NCBI RefSeq assembly: GCF_016595505.1
Contig: NZ_JAENIL010000041.1
Coordinates: 1-64,000 of the forward strand
DNA: 64,000 bases
Source: Pelagicoccus mobilis
GTDB lineage: Bacteria; Verrucomicrobiota; Verrucomicrobiia; Opitutales; Opitutaceae
Direction of reading: 5' to 3'
Position numbers and translations under genes: made by a program. Of the stretch, positions 1 to 10,566 are shown piece by piece. The notes below the pieces were generated by a model. That model did no database searches and was not told where the DNA came from. It was given only the letters and a program-made list of their open reading frames with translations. How positions within the stretch are numbered: position 1 is the stretch's first letter; the number at the start of each line of letters is the position of its first letter.

Positions 1-7
1 CTGTGGT

Positions 8-32
8 CGCGGGCTGAAGCACCGCGCTACGG
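8..32. repeat. REP-like short palindromic repeat, copy 1
   Basis: A 25-bp sequence beginning CGCGGGCTGAAG and ending CGCTACGG, found again identically at 3613-3637. The CGCGG/CCGCG arms can fold into a short hairpin. It lies directly after the stop codon of the SDR gene. It looks like a dispersed REP element; no RAYT transposase is visible in the window. Confidence 0.6.
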
Positions 33-800
33 CTAGTAGGTGGCACGGCCGCCGCTTAGGTCGTAGATGAAGCCGGTGGTGAAGCTGGCTTCCTTGCTGC
101 AAATCCAGGCGGCTAGATTGGCGACTTCTTCGACCTCGCCGAGGCGGCCCATGGGGATCTTGGCGGTCATGTAGGCGAGTTGTTCTTCGCTGGTGTCGGC
201 GTTCATGGAGGTGCGGATGACGGCTGGAGCGATGCCGTTTACGGTCACGCCGCTTTGGGCGTACTCCTTGCCCAGTCCTTTAACGAGCCCGATGACGGCG
301 GCCTTGGTTGAGGTATAGGGGGCCATGCCGGGATTGCCGTCCTTGCCTGCCATGGACGCGAGCATCACGAGGCGTCCGTAGCCGTTCTTTTCCATGTGAG
401 GGAGAAGAGCTTTAGCGATGAGGAAGCTGCTTCGCTGGTTTACTGCGTACACGCGGTCGTAGTCTTCGACTGAGATCTCCTCAATGCGTTTGCCGGTTGG
501 TCCGGCGATACCTGCTGCGTGAACGGCGATGTCGATTTTTCCGAGATGCTCGATCGCGGAGGAGAGCTTTTCGTTTACTTGGGATTGCTCGCTTAGATCG
601 CAGGTGAGCGTGTCGCAGCTTAGGGCCTGATCAATGAACTCTAAGCGGGCTCGGTCGAGAGCTTCCTGGGACAGATCGAGTAGGGTAACGTGGGCGCCTT
701 CCTGACTTAGTCGCTTGCCGATTGCTTTTCCGATATCGCCAGCGCCTCCGGTGATGAGGGCGGATTGGCCTGTGAAGCGACTCATAACGGGTTCACTCAT
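33..800 (-). CDS. SDR-family NAD(P)-dependent oxidoreductase
   Basis: Classical short-chain dehydrogenase/reductase of 255 aa, the usual family length. The cofactor-binding glycine motif TGGAGDIG is at residues 17-24, followed by HAAG near 94. The catalytic residues are Ser149, Tyr162 and Lys166 (YTSTK), and the C-terminus has the usual TGFIYDLSGG ending. It probably oxidises a sugar acid or polyol. The adjacent FAH-family hydrolase suggests a role like 2-keto-3-deoxy-L-fuconate dehydrogenase in non-phosphorylating L-fucose or L-rhamnose breakdown; this is inference from neighbours. Its start overlaps the end of the upstream gene by 8 nt, implying translational coupling. A second in-frame ATG at 785 would remove five residues without touching the fold. 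Confidence 0.9.
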   Translation of the reverse strand: MSEPVMSRFTGQSALITGGAGDIGKAIGKRLSQEGAHVTLLDLSQEALDRARLEFIDQALSCDTLTCDLSEQSQVNEKLSSAIEHLGKIDIAVHAAGIAGPTGKRIEEISVEDYDRVYAVNQRSSFLIAKALLPHMEKNGYGRLVMLASMAGKDGNPGMAPYTSTKAAVIGLVKGLGKEYAQSGVTVNGIAPAVIRTSMNADTSEEQLAYMTAKIPMGRLGEVEEVANLAAWICSKEASFTTGFIYDLSGGRATY

Positions 801-1647
801 CTGCGATCACGGTTTGGGTTTGGGTTCCGAGCCCCTCGATGCTGAGAGAAACAACATCGCCAACTTGTAGCCATTTCTGAGGAACCATGCCTGCCCCGAC
901 ACCGGGAGGTGTTCCGGTGATAATGAGATCTCCGGCTTCGAGTGTCATGTATTGGGAGAGGTAGTGAATGATTTTGGAAACCGGAAAGATCATGGTCTTG
1001 GTGTTGCCGTTTTGCATGGTCTCGCCGTTTACGGAGAGGGTCATTTGCAGATTTTGTGGATCACCGGCTTCGTCAGGGGTGACTAGCCAAGGACCCGTGG
1101 GGCAAAAGGTGTCGTGGGATTTGCCCTTGGTCCATTGGCCTCCGTGCTTGAGTTGAAAGGCACGTTCTGAAACGTCGTTGGCGACAGTGTATCCGGCAAC
1201 GTGAGACAAGGCCTCCTCCTCGCTTTCGAGGTAGCGTGCTGTCTTTCCGATGACGATTCCTAACTCAACTTCCCAATCAAGCTCGGTGGCGGCTCGCGGC
1301 TTTCGAATCGGATCGAATGGACCGGAGAGTGCGGAGGTGGCCTTCATAAAAATGATAGGTTCATCCGGTTCGGCCATGCCGGCTTCTTTGGCATGGTCGC
1401 TGTAGTTGAGGCCGATGCAGACTATTTTTCCGGGACGAGGGATGCTGGAGTCGGCATCTTCTGGGGATGCTTCCAGGACGGGAAGGGTATTCGCTTTGAG
1501 AGCTGCTTCAAGTTTTGAGATGCCTTCGGATTCGTAGAATTCTCCGTCGAAGTCGGCAGTGATGCTTGAGCAATCGAGTAGTTTTTCTTCGGATACGAGA
1601 ATAGCCGGGATGACATTTCCGTCTTTTCGGATGCGTAGGAGTTTCAT
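793..1647 (-). CDS. Fumarylacetoacetate hydrolase (FAH) family protein
   Basis: A 284-aa FAH-family enzyme with the CIGLNYSDHAKEAG signature near residues 77-90 and metal-ligand candidates Glu126, Glu128 (DWEVELG) and Asp157 (NDVSER). The GGQWTKGK and TGTPPGVG segments are typical of the subgroup that includes 2,4-diketo-3-deoxy-L-fuconate hydrolase, often mis-annotated as ureidoglycolate lyase. It would cleave a C-C bond in a 2,4-diketo acid using Mg2+. It is the first catalytic gene after the GntR regulator and overlaps the SDR gene, so the three probably form one operon. The substrate is inferred, since family members accept several diketo acids. Confidence 0.9.
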   Translation of the reverse strand: MKLLRIRKDGNVIPAILVSEEKLLDCSSITADFDGEFYESEGISKLEAALKANTLPVLEASPEDADSSIPRPGKIVCIGLNYSDHAKEAGMAEPDEPIIFMKATSALSGPFDPIRKPRAATELDWEVELGIVIGKTARYLESEEEALSHVAGYTVANDVSERAFQLKHGGQWTKGKSHDTFCPTGPWLVTPDEAGDPQNLQMTLSVNGETMQNGNTKTMIFPVSKIIHYLSQYMTLEAGDLIITGTPPGVGAGMVPQKWLQVGDVVSLSIEGLGTQTQTVIADE

Positions 1648-1689
1648 GGTGGTTTTATTCGGGTTGTGGAATGGCCGCGGTGGGAGGTG

Positions 1690-1712
1690 GTGGGTCGACG
1701 CCCCGCCCTGCA
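1690..1712. repeat. REP-like palindromic fragment
   Basis: GC-rich element containing GGGTCGACGCC and CCGCCCTGCA between the GntR and FAH genes. It resembles one arm of the larger inverted repeat at 41391-41468, which also carries GGGTCGACGC. It fills most of the 73-bp gap. Assignment to the same REP family is by eye. Confidence 0.45.
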
Positions 1713-1720
1713 GTTTAGGG

Positions 1721-2413
1721 TTATTGGTTCGTGGCGAAGTGGCGGGCTTCTTCGATGATCTGTTTCATGAGGCTGCCTGCCTTCTTTGCCTGACCTTTGT
1801 TGATGGCGGTTGCGAGGGAGAGGTGAAGTGGGACGGTGGCGTCCACGCCTTCGGAAAGATTGTGGGTGCGGGCTCGATTGAGGGAGATGAGAGGATTGAG
1901 CGTCTTCATCATTTGTTGCATCAGGACGTTTCCACAGGCGTCGGCGATCGCTTGGTGGAAGTCGAAGTCAGCTTCATCGTAGCGGTCGTACTGGGCATTT
2001 TCTCCGTACGTTTTGAGATCCTGGGCCAAGTTGAGAATCCGCTCTTTTTGTTCGGAGGTGGCTCGTTCAGCGCAGAGGGATGCGACGTTAGGTTCGACGC
2101 TGAGGCGAAACTCGGCGAGGTCTTCGAAGAATTTTCGATCCTTCTCGATCCAGCGAAGGACGTCGGTATCCCAGTAATTCCAGGATTCGCGGGTGAGAAT
2201 TTGAGCCCCACGTTTAGGGCGGGAATCGACCAGACCCTTGGATTTTAGGACTTTGATGGCTTCTCGAACGACCGAACGGCTCAGGTTGTGTTCGGCTGAG
2301 AGTTGCTGTTCGGTGGGGAAGGGGCTGTCGGTGGTCCACTTTCCGCGGGCGATGGGTTTGCCGAGCTTTTCGACAAGCTCGGCGGCTAGACTGGATGGAG
2401 TTGCGGACTGCAT
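1721..2413 (-). CDS. GntR-family (FadR/FCD subfamily) transcriptional regulator
   Basis: A 230-aa cytoplasmic regulator. Residues about 10-75 form a GntR winged helix (PFPTEQQLSAEHNLSRSVVR, then AIKVLKSKGLVDSRPKRGAQI). Residues about 90-225 form an all-helical FCD ligand domain with DFHQAI and other Asp/His residues that bind metal and sugar acids in relatives. It lies immediately upstream of the FAH and SDR genes on the same strand, so it most likely controls that operon in response to a sugar acid. The promoter should lie in the 150 bp above the gene; no clear operator was recognised there. Confidence 0.9.
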   Translation of the reverse strand: MQSATPSSLAAELVEKLGKPIARGKWTTDSPFPTEQQLSAEHNLSRSVVREAIKVLKSKGLVDSRPKRGAQILTRESWNYWDTDVLRWIEKDRKFFEDLAEFRLSVEPNVASLCAERATSEQKERILNLAQDLKTYGENAQYDRYDEADFDFHQAIADACGNVLMQQMMKTLNPLISLNRARTHNLSEGVDATVPLHLSLATAINKGQAKKAGSLMKQIIEEARHFATNQ

Positions 2414-2527
2414 TTATCTGAAAAGTCTTAATTGTCAGACAAAAGCAAGGTTGAAGTGAAAAGTGGCAAGGCTGCCGCCTTTGGTAGGCTGCGGATTTGG
2501 GGATATCGTGATGGGGCTTGGGCGTTG

Positions 2528-2556
2528 TTAGGCGGCTCGGCGCGCCGCCCTACAAG
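2528..2556. repeat. REP-like palindrome
   Basis: GC-rich near-palindrome (GGCGGCTCGGCGCGCCGCC) ending in CCCTACAA, in the gap between the aldo/keto reductase stop and the GntR start. The CCCTACA end matches the ends of the element at 41391-41468. The rest of the gap (2414-2527) shows no recognisable site. Confidence 0.5.
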
Positions 2557-2565
2557 GTAGGGAAT

Positions 2566-3585
2566 TTAGCCCATTGGGTAGGGGTATTGGGCGGAGATGG
2601 CGTCGATGCGGGCGAGTGTGTCGGCGTCGAGGGTTCTGTCTGAATCTTGGAGGCTCTCTTGGAGTTGCTCGACTGTATTGGCTCCGACGATGGTGGAGGC
2701 GACGTAGTCGTGTTGTTTGCTCCAAATGAGGGCTAGCGTGGCAAGGCTGAGGCCAAGGTCTGCTGCGATCGGCTTGAGGGCTTCTGTTGTGGATAAGGAC
2801 TTCTCGTTGAGGAAGCGTTTGGCCATCTGGCGCTGGCGTTCGCCGGCACCTTTTGCGTATTGGGTGAAGCGGGCATTTTCGGGCTGAGGATCGACGTTGT
2901 ATTTACCGGTGAGAACTCCGCCGCCGAGGGGCGAGTAGGGGAGAAGGCTGGTTTGTTCGCGGCGGCAGATGTTGGCGAGTTCGTCTTCGAAGCGTCGGTT
3001 GAGGATGCTGAAGTTGTTTTGGATGGACTCGTAGCGAGCGGTGCCGAGACGTTCGGCAGTGGCTTGGGCCTTCATGGTGCCCCAGGCGTTTTCGTTGCTG
3101 GAGCCGATGAAGCGGATCTTTCCTTCTTGAACGAGTTCGTCGAGCACGGTGAGCGTTTCTTCGTAGCCGAAGTCGTGGTCGGGCCAGTGCGTTTGGTAGA
3201 GGTCAATGTAATCGGTTTGGAGACGTCGTAGGCTGCCTTCTACTGCTGTTTTGATGTTTCGGCGATCGAGGCCAGTTTTGCCGGAGCGGATGGGTGGAGT
3301 GAACCAGGCACCGCCGGCTCCTGCTACTTTGGTGGCGATTGTGATGGACTCGCGTTTTCGCGTCTTGAGCCACTTGCCGACGATTTCCTCGGTACGGTGA
3401 ACCCATTTCTCCTCTGGTGGTACGGGGTAGATTTCAGCGGTATCGAAAAAGTCGATACCTTGCTCGACTGCGTAGTCCATGATCTCGAAGGAAGTCCTCT
3501 CGTCGCAGGACGAGCCGACGGTCATGGTGCCGAGGCAGATGTCGCTAACTGAAAGGGAGGTGCGGCCGATGCGGTTGTGGTTCAT
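2566..3585 (-). CDS. Tas-like aldo/keto reductase
   Basis: A 339-aa NADPH-dependent aldo/keto reductase with a TIM-barrel layout. The catalytic tetrad is readable: Asp and Tyr in DTAEIY, Lys in IATKV and His in THWPD. Overall sequence closely resembles E. coli Tas (EIYPVPP, DRKNI/DRRNI, LDLYQVHWP, FVASTLLGA-like blocks), though the physiological substrate of that subgroup is unsettled. I chose the ATG at 3585 ([11 protein letters not shown]), which matches family N-termini. A longer reading from 3627 would start inside a REP element and lacks homology. It stands alone between two repeats and may or may not belong with the sugar-acid operon downstream. Confidence 0.9.
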   Translation of the reverse strand: MNHNRIGRTSLSVSDICLGTMTVGSSCDERTSFEIMDYAVEQGIDFFDTAEIYPVPPEEKWVHRTEEIVGKWLKTRKRESITIATKVAGAGGAWFTPPIRSGKTGLDRRNIKTAVEGSLRRLQTDYIDLYQTHWPDHDFGYEETLTVLDELVQEGKIRFIGSSNENAWGTMKAQATAERLGTARYESIQNNFSILNRRFEDELANICRREQTSLLPYSPLGGGVLTGKYNVDPQPENARFTQYAKGAGERQRQMAKRFLNEKSLSTTEALKPIAADLGLSLATLALIWSKQHDYVASTIVGANTVEQLQESLQDSDRTLDADTLARIDAISAQYPYPMG

Positions 3586-3612
3586 ATTTTTTTTGGTTTT
3601 GAAGTGAGAGGA

Positions 3613-3637
3613 CGCGGGCTGAAGCACCGCGCTACGG
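3613..3637. repeat. REP-like short palindromic repeat, copy 2
   Basis: Identical over 25 bp to the element at 8-32, same orientation. It lies between the aldo/keto reductase start and the fusA terminator. Confidence 0.6.
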
Positions 3638-3640
3638 GGA

Positions 3641-3673
3641 AGAAAAAAGCCCGGTTCGAGTGAACCGGGCTTT
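3641..3673 (-). terminator. Rho-independent terminator of fusA
   Basis: On the minus strand, stem AAAGCCCGGTTC pairs with GAACCGGGCTTT around a 4-nt loop and is followed by a T run. It lies 23 bp after the fusA stop codon. Confidence 0.85.
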
Positions 3674-3696
3674 GAAAGTTTGTATTGGAGAAGCGA

Positions 3697-5811
<2,115 letters not shown>

Positions 5812-5972
5812 GGTCTTATTCCTTAAAGTTTGGCGGCGAAAGCGCTCGCGGAAAGGAAGTCGCGTATGGATTCTTTGCCCCTTGGCAATGCTATAATAGA
5901 GGGAGGGGGAAAAAGGCGCGTTTTCCTAGGGAAATCTCGGGGTGTTTTACAGGTCTGTTGAGAACTGTTTAC

Positions 5973-6007
5973 AAAAAGGCTTCACGCCCTTTCGGGAGCG
6001 TGAAGCT
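5973..6007 (-). terminator. Rho-independent terminator downstream of the 6044-7138 gene
   Basis: Minus-strand stem GCTTCACGC/GCGTGAAGC with an 11-nt loop, followed by five T residues. It lies about 37 bp beyond the stop codon of the exported hydrolase-like gene. Confidence 0.75.
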
Positions 6008-6043
6008 AGCTTGGAAGTCTTTCGTAGGGAGCTAGTTTGAGCG

Positions 6044-7138
6044 TTACCAACTACGAAATTCGCTCGGATCTCTCAGCGCGATCGGATCGACCGAGGAGTT
6101 TATGCGCATGTAGGCGATGATTTCGTCTACCCATTTAGAGACTGTAGGGGCGTAGTAGCCGATTTCGGGCGAAACGGAGAGGACGCCACTATCTCCCAAC
6201 TCTCCGAATACAGTCATCTTGCGGCCGGGGCCTTTGATTTCGACGGTTTCGTAGTAGGCGTTGGCCTGTTCGAGTTTCGGGATGAGCGTTTTTTCGGTGA
6301 GGGCGTAGGCCTTGGAGTCCGGATTCCGGATCAGCATGATGGGAGTGGAGATGCGGCTGATAACCTGTTCGTACATGTACTCGCGGGTGGGGTCGGTGCG
6401 GCTCCAGATCTCCTCAGAAGAGAGGGAATTGCTCCTGTCGATCACGCTCTGGTACGTTTTGGAGGAGAAAAGCAGGTAGGACGGCTCTTCGAGAATGAAG
6501 CCCGAGAAGTTGTAGCGGGATGTCAGGTAGACTGAGAGGTTCGCGTATTCTCGGGTGGAGAAGAGAAAGACGTTGTTGGGGTCGACCTGTTTGAGGTCGC
6601 GTACGCGGTTGAAGATGCCGATCCAATCCGCTGAGCGCGCGGAGCGAAGGGTTTCGAGGTCTTCCGCTACAATGTAGGCGACTGCGAATCCGTTGCCGAG
6701 CATGTTGCTGCCGAAGGGGGATTTTAGCAGGTAGGAGGCTTGTTGGAATTCTTTGATCTTCGCCTTCGAGAACCCGGCTAGGCGGAGGTTTGAGTTGTTG
6801 GCCATGCGGTTCGATTCGACGTCGAGCACGAAGACCGCCGGAACGTTTTTCGCTTTTTTGGGCACGCCGTAGACGAGTCGGATCTTGCCTCCGGAGTCGA
6901 GGCGGAGCGGCTTGGTTCGGATGGTCACGTCCTCACGCATGATGCGGCGACGGAAGGGCGAGGCCTTTTCGGGTTTTGCGGTGACGGTGGTCGAATCGAC
7001 TTCAGGTGAGGCAGCGGTCGTTTCGACGGAGGTCTCGAATTCGCTCCAATCTTCGTCTTGGGCGAAGAGGCTGGAGCAAAGCAAGGCGACCAAGGCGAGT
7101 GAAAGGGCTATTTTTGTTGGTCGGCAATTGTGTGGCAT
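6044..7138 (-). CDS. Exported degenerate alpha/beta-hydrolase-like protein
   Basis: A 364-aa predicted secreted protein; the function is not known to me. The ATG at 7138 gives a good signal peptide (basic start, hydrophobic stretch to SSLFAQ). An ATG at 7201 only adds an unlikely tail. After a low-complexity acidic stretch, the region from about residue 75 on looks like an alpha/beta-hydrolase (PAVFVLDVES, GFAVAYIVAE, NVFLFSTREYAN, TPIMLIRNPDSKAY). At the nucleophile elbow a G-x-S-x-G would be expected, but FSTREYA is present, and no clear catalytic His follows. It may therefore be a non-catalytic family member. It is monocistronic and divergent from the next gene. Confidence 0.75.
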   Translation of the reverse strand: MPHNCRPTKIALSLALVALLCSSLFAQDEDWSEFETSVETTAASPEVDSTTVTAKPEKASPFRRRIMREDVTIRTKPLRLDSGGKIRLVYGVPKKAKNVPAVFVLDVESNRMANNSNLRLAGFSKAKIKEFQQASYLLKSPFGSNMLGNGFAVAYIVAEDLETLRSARSADWIGIFNRVRDLKQVDPNNVFLFSTREYANLSVYLTSRYNFSGFILEEPSYLLFSSKTYQSVIDRSNSLSSEEIWSRTDPTREYMYEQVISRISTPIMLIRNPDSKAYALTEKTLIPKLEQANAYYETVEIKGPGRKMTVFGELGDSGVLSVSPEIGYYAPTVSKWVDEIIAYMRINSSVDPIALRDPSEFRSW

Positions 7139-7400
7139 GGTGTCTTGCGTTGAACGTTCTATTACTAAACGACGAACCGGATTCGGTATTGAATTTAACA
7201 TCTTACTCCGGAAATTTCATGTACCCTGCTCCTGTTTGGCGGTTTTTTTATCGAGTCGTTCGAAAATTTCCTAAATTGCCTGCGGTGTGGGAACGTTGTC
7301 TGGGTGCCTTGGGTCCTGTGTGATTTCGCCTGCTTCTTGGAACGAGCTGATCGAGAAGCTGGATTTGATGGTTGCATTAGGCATCCCCAATGGAATTCTA

Positions 7401-7433
7401 CGCAGTACTGCGATATTCGTCTTGTGATATATT
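7401..7433 (+). promoter_or_regulatory. Palindrome plus -10-like box before the 7442 gene
   Basis: A perfect 12-bp palindrome CGCAGTACTGCG (7401-7412) sits upstream of TATATT (7428-7433). The box ends 8 nt before the ATG at 7442, so transcription would start at or next to the start codon. The remaining divergent gap from 7139 shows nothing else I recognise. Confidence 0.4.
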
Positions 7434-7441
7434 TTCGTTTT

Positions 7442-9598
7442 ATGAAGCCCTTTTTCCTTTTGGCTGCTCTGGCCACCGCTGTGTTTGCGGTCGCGAGCGA
7501 TTTTCCGGGTTGGCAAGGGCTCCGAGTTATCAAGGTCGATAACGGAGCCTACAAGATGCTTCCGATCCGCGAGAGCAAAGATGGAGGCGACTCGTTGCTG
7601 GTGGTGGAGACACGCCAGTCGCGGCTCGATTTCTACCGCTACGTGGGCAAGGGGGATGCCTTGGACCTCTCGAGTGTAGAGAATCCCAACTATCTGCCGA
7701 TGGCGGAGGATTTTGAGAAGGAGGAGCTGCCTCTACCTCGTTTGCCGCAGGTGGCGTCGGTCTACGATGTCGAGGGCGATGGAATCGACGAGATTTTCTT
7801 GATCCAGTCAGACCCGCGAAAGCTGGTTGTCTTGAAGAAGTCGAAGAAGGGCGAATGGGAGTCGATCAAGGAATGGGAGGTGTCTTCTTCGGAGTTGAGC
7901 ACGCATCGCCCGATTTTGGTGAGAAAATTCAAGAAGGATCTGCAGATTCTGATTAGCTTCAGCGATGGTATTCAAATCTTGGATTACGATACGCCGGAAG
8001 AGGTGGAGTGGCTGCAGCCGCGCGAGCGCGAGATCGAACGAAACCGTTGGTGGCTCATCGACTTGGACGGGGACGAGGATCTCGATGTTATCGAAGCGCG
8101 AAACACGGTGAACGCGCCGATTCGCTGGTATGAATCGGAAGACGAATTGTTTCGCCCAGCGGCCAGCATTTCTGAGGAGATCACCAATACGAACGTAGCT
8201 CGCGCCATGCGTACGAGCGAAGGTCCGAAGATCGCTTTTCTAGGGGCGAATCAGGCGAATACGATCAGTTTTTACGAGTTGGGCAAGGGAGAGAAGTCGC
8301 GTTTTGGGAAACGCAATTTGCTGCCGCTCACGCAGCCGGACTCCGGTGGTTGGGCGACCGTGAAAATCGACGGCAAAAAGTCGATCGTGGAGCTCGGCCG
8401 AAACAAGCCTATCCTCAACGTCTATTCCGAGACGGATGGATTTTGGAGTTTCGTGAAGTCGTTTCCGGTGCTGCAGGACGTGAAGGCGATTCGCTCTGTG
8501 GGCGACAAGGCGAGGACCCTGCTTTTCCGAGTGGAGGACGAGGGGCATATTTATCAAAGCCGCTGGGACGGCGCTCGTTTTTCGTTTCCCAAGCGGGTGG
8601 GGGATCCGTCGGAGGATTCTGGTGACTGGAAGCTTTTGGCGTTCGACCAGTTTGGGGCGGACACTTGGTGGGTGACGCAACGCGGTAAGTCGCTGGTGCT
8701 TTCGGTTTGGAACTCGAAGGCGAAGGAGCCGCGCGAGCTGGAGTTTTCCGGACTCGACGGAGACTACGAGAGCTGCGTTTGGCTGGGCGGCGAGCGTTTG
8801 CTGGTGAAAAAGAAGTTTTCGAAGACGACCTCTATCTGTTCGCTCGGGGAGGATGGAAAGGCCAAGCTCGCCACCTCTCGATTCAAGGGGGCGGATATTC
8901 GCAGGATTCGTCTGCATGATGGTACGCTGTATCTCGCGGAGAATGGAGTCGTGCAGAAGCTGGACGAGAATTTGGACGTGATCGACCAGATCATGTTGGA
9001 AGGGGACTATTCGATTCGCTCCTTCGCTCCTGTGTCACGCTCCGAAGCCTATGCTTTGGAGTCCGATGGAGAGCACATCCACCATTTGAAGATGGATAAG
9101 TCTGGCATTTTCCAGACGGTGAGCCGCGATTTGGTGCCGAACACTTTGAGAGTCACCGTTGACTCGGTTTTGGGTCTGACCTTGATCGGGGCGAACTCGA
9201 TAAATGTTCCTTCCTCTGGCAGTTCGGAGCAGCTCGTGCTCAGCTCCAAAATCGACCCTAATGAGCATGCGGGGCGCGACTACGAAAAGAAGACCTTGGG
9301 TACTTTGTTCAGCGTCGATGTCGATGGTGACGGGATCGACGAGATCGCTACGGTCGACTACGGGCAGCGCGATATCATCGTCTATGGAGAGAAGGGCGAT
9401 GGCTACGAGGAGGTGATTTCTTGGAAAGTCTATGACGATGGAAAGTATCCATATGGTCAGGACACGAATAATGGCCGCAACAGCGTAAATCCCTACCGTA
9501 TGCTGGCGCTCGATTTGGATGGCGACGCCATTCAGGATTTAGTTTTGGCGAGCCACGACCGTATTTTAATTTACTTAGCAAGGGACCCAGAATCATGA
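7442..9598 (+). CDS. Exported VCBS/FG-GAP beta-propeller protein
   Basis: A 718-aa secreted protein. The ATG at 7442 gives a clean signal peptide (MKPFFLLAALATAVFAVAS); the in-frame extension back to 7304 is not credible. Calcium-loop repeats typical of FG-GAP/VCBS propellers are spaced along the chain: DVEGDGIDEIF, DLDGDEDLDVIEA, DVDGDGIDEIA and DLDGDAIQDLVLA near the C-terminus. No catalytic motif is seen. Such propellers usually serve as binding scaffolds. The stop codon overlaps the ATG of the protease gene by 4 nt (ATGA), so the two products are probably made together. The partner or ligand is unknown. Confidence 0.85.
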   Translation: MKPFFLLAALATAVFAVASDFPGWQGLRVIKVDNGAYKMLPIRESKDGGDSLLVVETRQSRLDFYRYVGKGDALDLSSVENPNYLPMAEDFEKEELPLPRLPQVASVYDVEGDGIDEIFLIQSDPRKLVVLKKSKKGEWESIKEWEVSSSELSTHRPILVRKFKKDLQILISFSDGIQILDYDTPEEVEWLQPREREIERNRWWLIDLDGDEDLDVIEARNTVNAPIRWYESEDELFRPAASISEEITNTNVARAMRTSEGPKIAFLGANQANTISFYELGKGEKSRFGKRNLLPLTQPDSGGWATVKIDGKKSIVELGRNKPILNVYSETDGFWSFVKSFPVLQDVKAIRSVGDKARTLLFRVEDEGHIYQSRWDGARFSFPKRVGDPSEDSGDWKLLAFDQFGADTWWVTQRGKSLVLSVWNSKAKEPRELEFSGLDGDYESCVWLGGERLLVKKKFSKTTSICSLGEDGKAKLATSRFKGADIRRIRLHDGTLYLAENGVVQKLDENLDVIDQIMLEGDYSIRSFAPVSRSEAYALESDGEHIHHLKMDKSGIFQTVSRDLVPNTLRVTVDSVLGLTLIGANSINVPSSGSSEQLVLSSKIDPNEHAGRDYEKKTLGTLFSVDVDGDGIDEIATVDYGQRDIIVYGEKGDGYEEVISWKVYDDGKYPYGQDTNNGRNSVNPYRMLALDLDGDAIQDLVLASHDRILIYLARDPES

Positions 9599-10566
9599 GG
9601 AAGTATTTCGCTGCCATGGCAGCTATCGTTATCGCAACAAATTTGACCGCGGTTGGATTTGATCGGCTCACCTTTCAAAACGGGACGGAGATCGTAGCTG
9701 AGATCCTCAAGCAGGATGACGAGTTTGTGGTGCTTGATCTGGGGTTTGACGTGCTGAAGATCCCTTCCGAGCAAGTTTTGACGATCGAAAAGGCTGACCC
9801 TGAGGAGCGTGTGGAACAGACGACGGGCACGGCGCTCTACGCGACGGGGCGTCTCAATGCGGCGCCGGTCAACGAGCTTGTGAAGCGTTATGGCGATTCG
9901 GTGGTGATGGTGAAGACTCCGAGTGGATTGGGTAGCGGATTTTTTATCAGCGAGTCTGGGTATTTGATAACCAACTACCATGTTATCGAGCGTGAGACGG
10001 CGGTGACGGTTAGTATCTTCAATAAGACGGATTCGGGCTACGAGCGTAAGGAGCTGAAGAAGGTCAGAATCGTGGCTCTGCATCCGGTTAGGGATTTGGC
10101 TTTGCTGCAAATTGATGAAGAGGAAGCGGAAGACGTGGCTATCAAGCCAGTTGTTCTTGCGGAAGGCGACGGAGTCGACGTGGGCTCGCTCGTTTTCGCC
10201 ATCGGCAATCCGCTGGGGCTCGAGCGTTCGGTGAGCCAGGGAATCGTTTCTTCGCGCACGCGCTCGATCGGCTACTTGCGCTTCATCCAGACGGATGCCG
10301 CTATCAATCCAGGCAATTCTGGAGGTCCTCTTTTCAATGCGCGGGGCGAAGTCATCGGAGTCGCCTGCGCGGGGCATGCGATGTTTGCCGGTTTGGCCTT
10401 TGGCATTCCAGTTCAGGAATTGATCAGCTTCTTGGAGAACAAGGAGACCTACCTTTACGACGCCTCTTTCCCTCAAAATGGAGTTAAGTACCTTGCTCCT
10501 CCTTTCCGTGAATCCATGGAAGAACCCGAACCTACCAACTCCCAATCTAGTGAAGAACAGAAATAA
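9595..10566 (+). CDS. Exported trypsin-like serine protease (S1C/HtrA-type, no PDZ)
   Basis: A 323-aa periplasmic protease. A short N-terminal hydrophobic signal is followed by a small beta-rich module (residues 24-66, NGTEIVAEILKQDDEFVVLD) and then a chymotrypsin-fold domain. The catalytic triad is His129 (TNYHV), Asp167 (RDLALL) and Ser242 (NPGNSGGP). Unlike DegP/HtrA it ends shortly after the protease domain, with a Pro/Glu-rich tail and no PDZ domain. It overlaps the upstream propeller gene by 4 nt and the next gene by 17 nt, forming a tightly coupled operon. The propeller protein could be its substrate or partner; that is inference. Confidence 0.9.
   Translation: MRKYFAAMAAIVIATNLTAVGFDRLTFQNGTEIVAEILKQDDEFVVLDLGFDVLKIPSEQVLTIEKADPEERVEQTTGTALYATGRLNAAPVNELVKRYGDSVVMVKTPSGLGSGFFISESGYLITNYHVIERETAVTVSIFNKTDSGYERKELKKVRIVALHPVRDLALLQIDEEEAEDVAIKPVVLAEGDGVDVGSLVFAIGNPLGLERSVSQGIVSSRTRSIGYLRFIQTDAAINPGNSGGPLFNARGEVIGVACAGHAMFAGLAFGIPVQELISFLENKETYLYDASFPQNGVKYLAPPFRESMEEPEPTNSQSSEEQK

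Noticed and set aside
3586-3627. Longer N-terminus for the aldo/keto reductase
   Set aside because: It would begin in a REP element and has no counterpart in the family; the ATG at 3585 matches family starts.
5892-5897. TATAAT on the plus strand in the fusA upstream region
   Set aside because: No matching -35 and no plus-strand gene follows; it is the mirror of a minus-strand A/T box.
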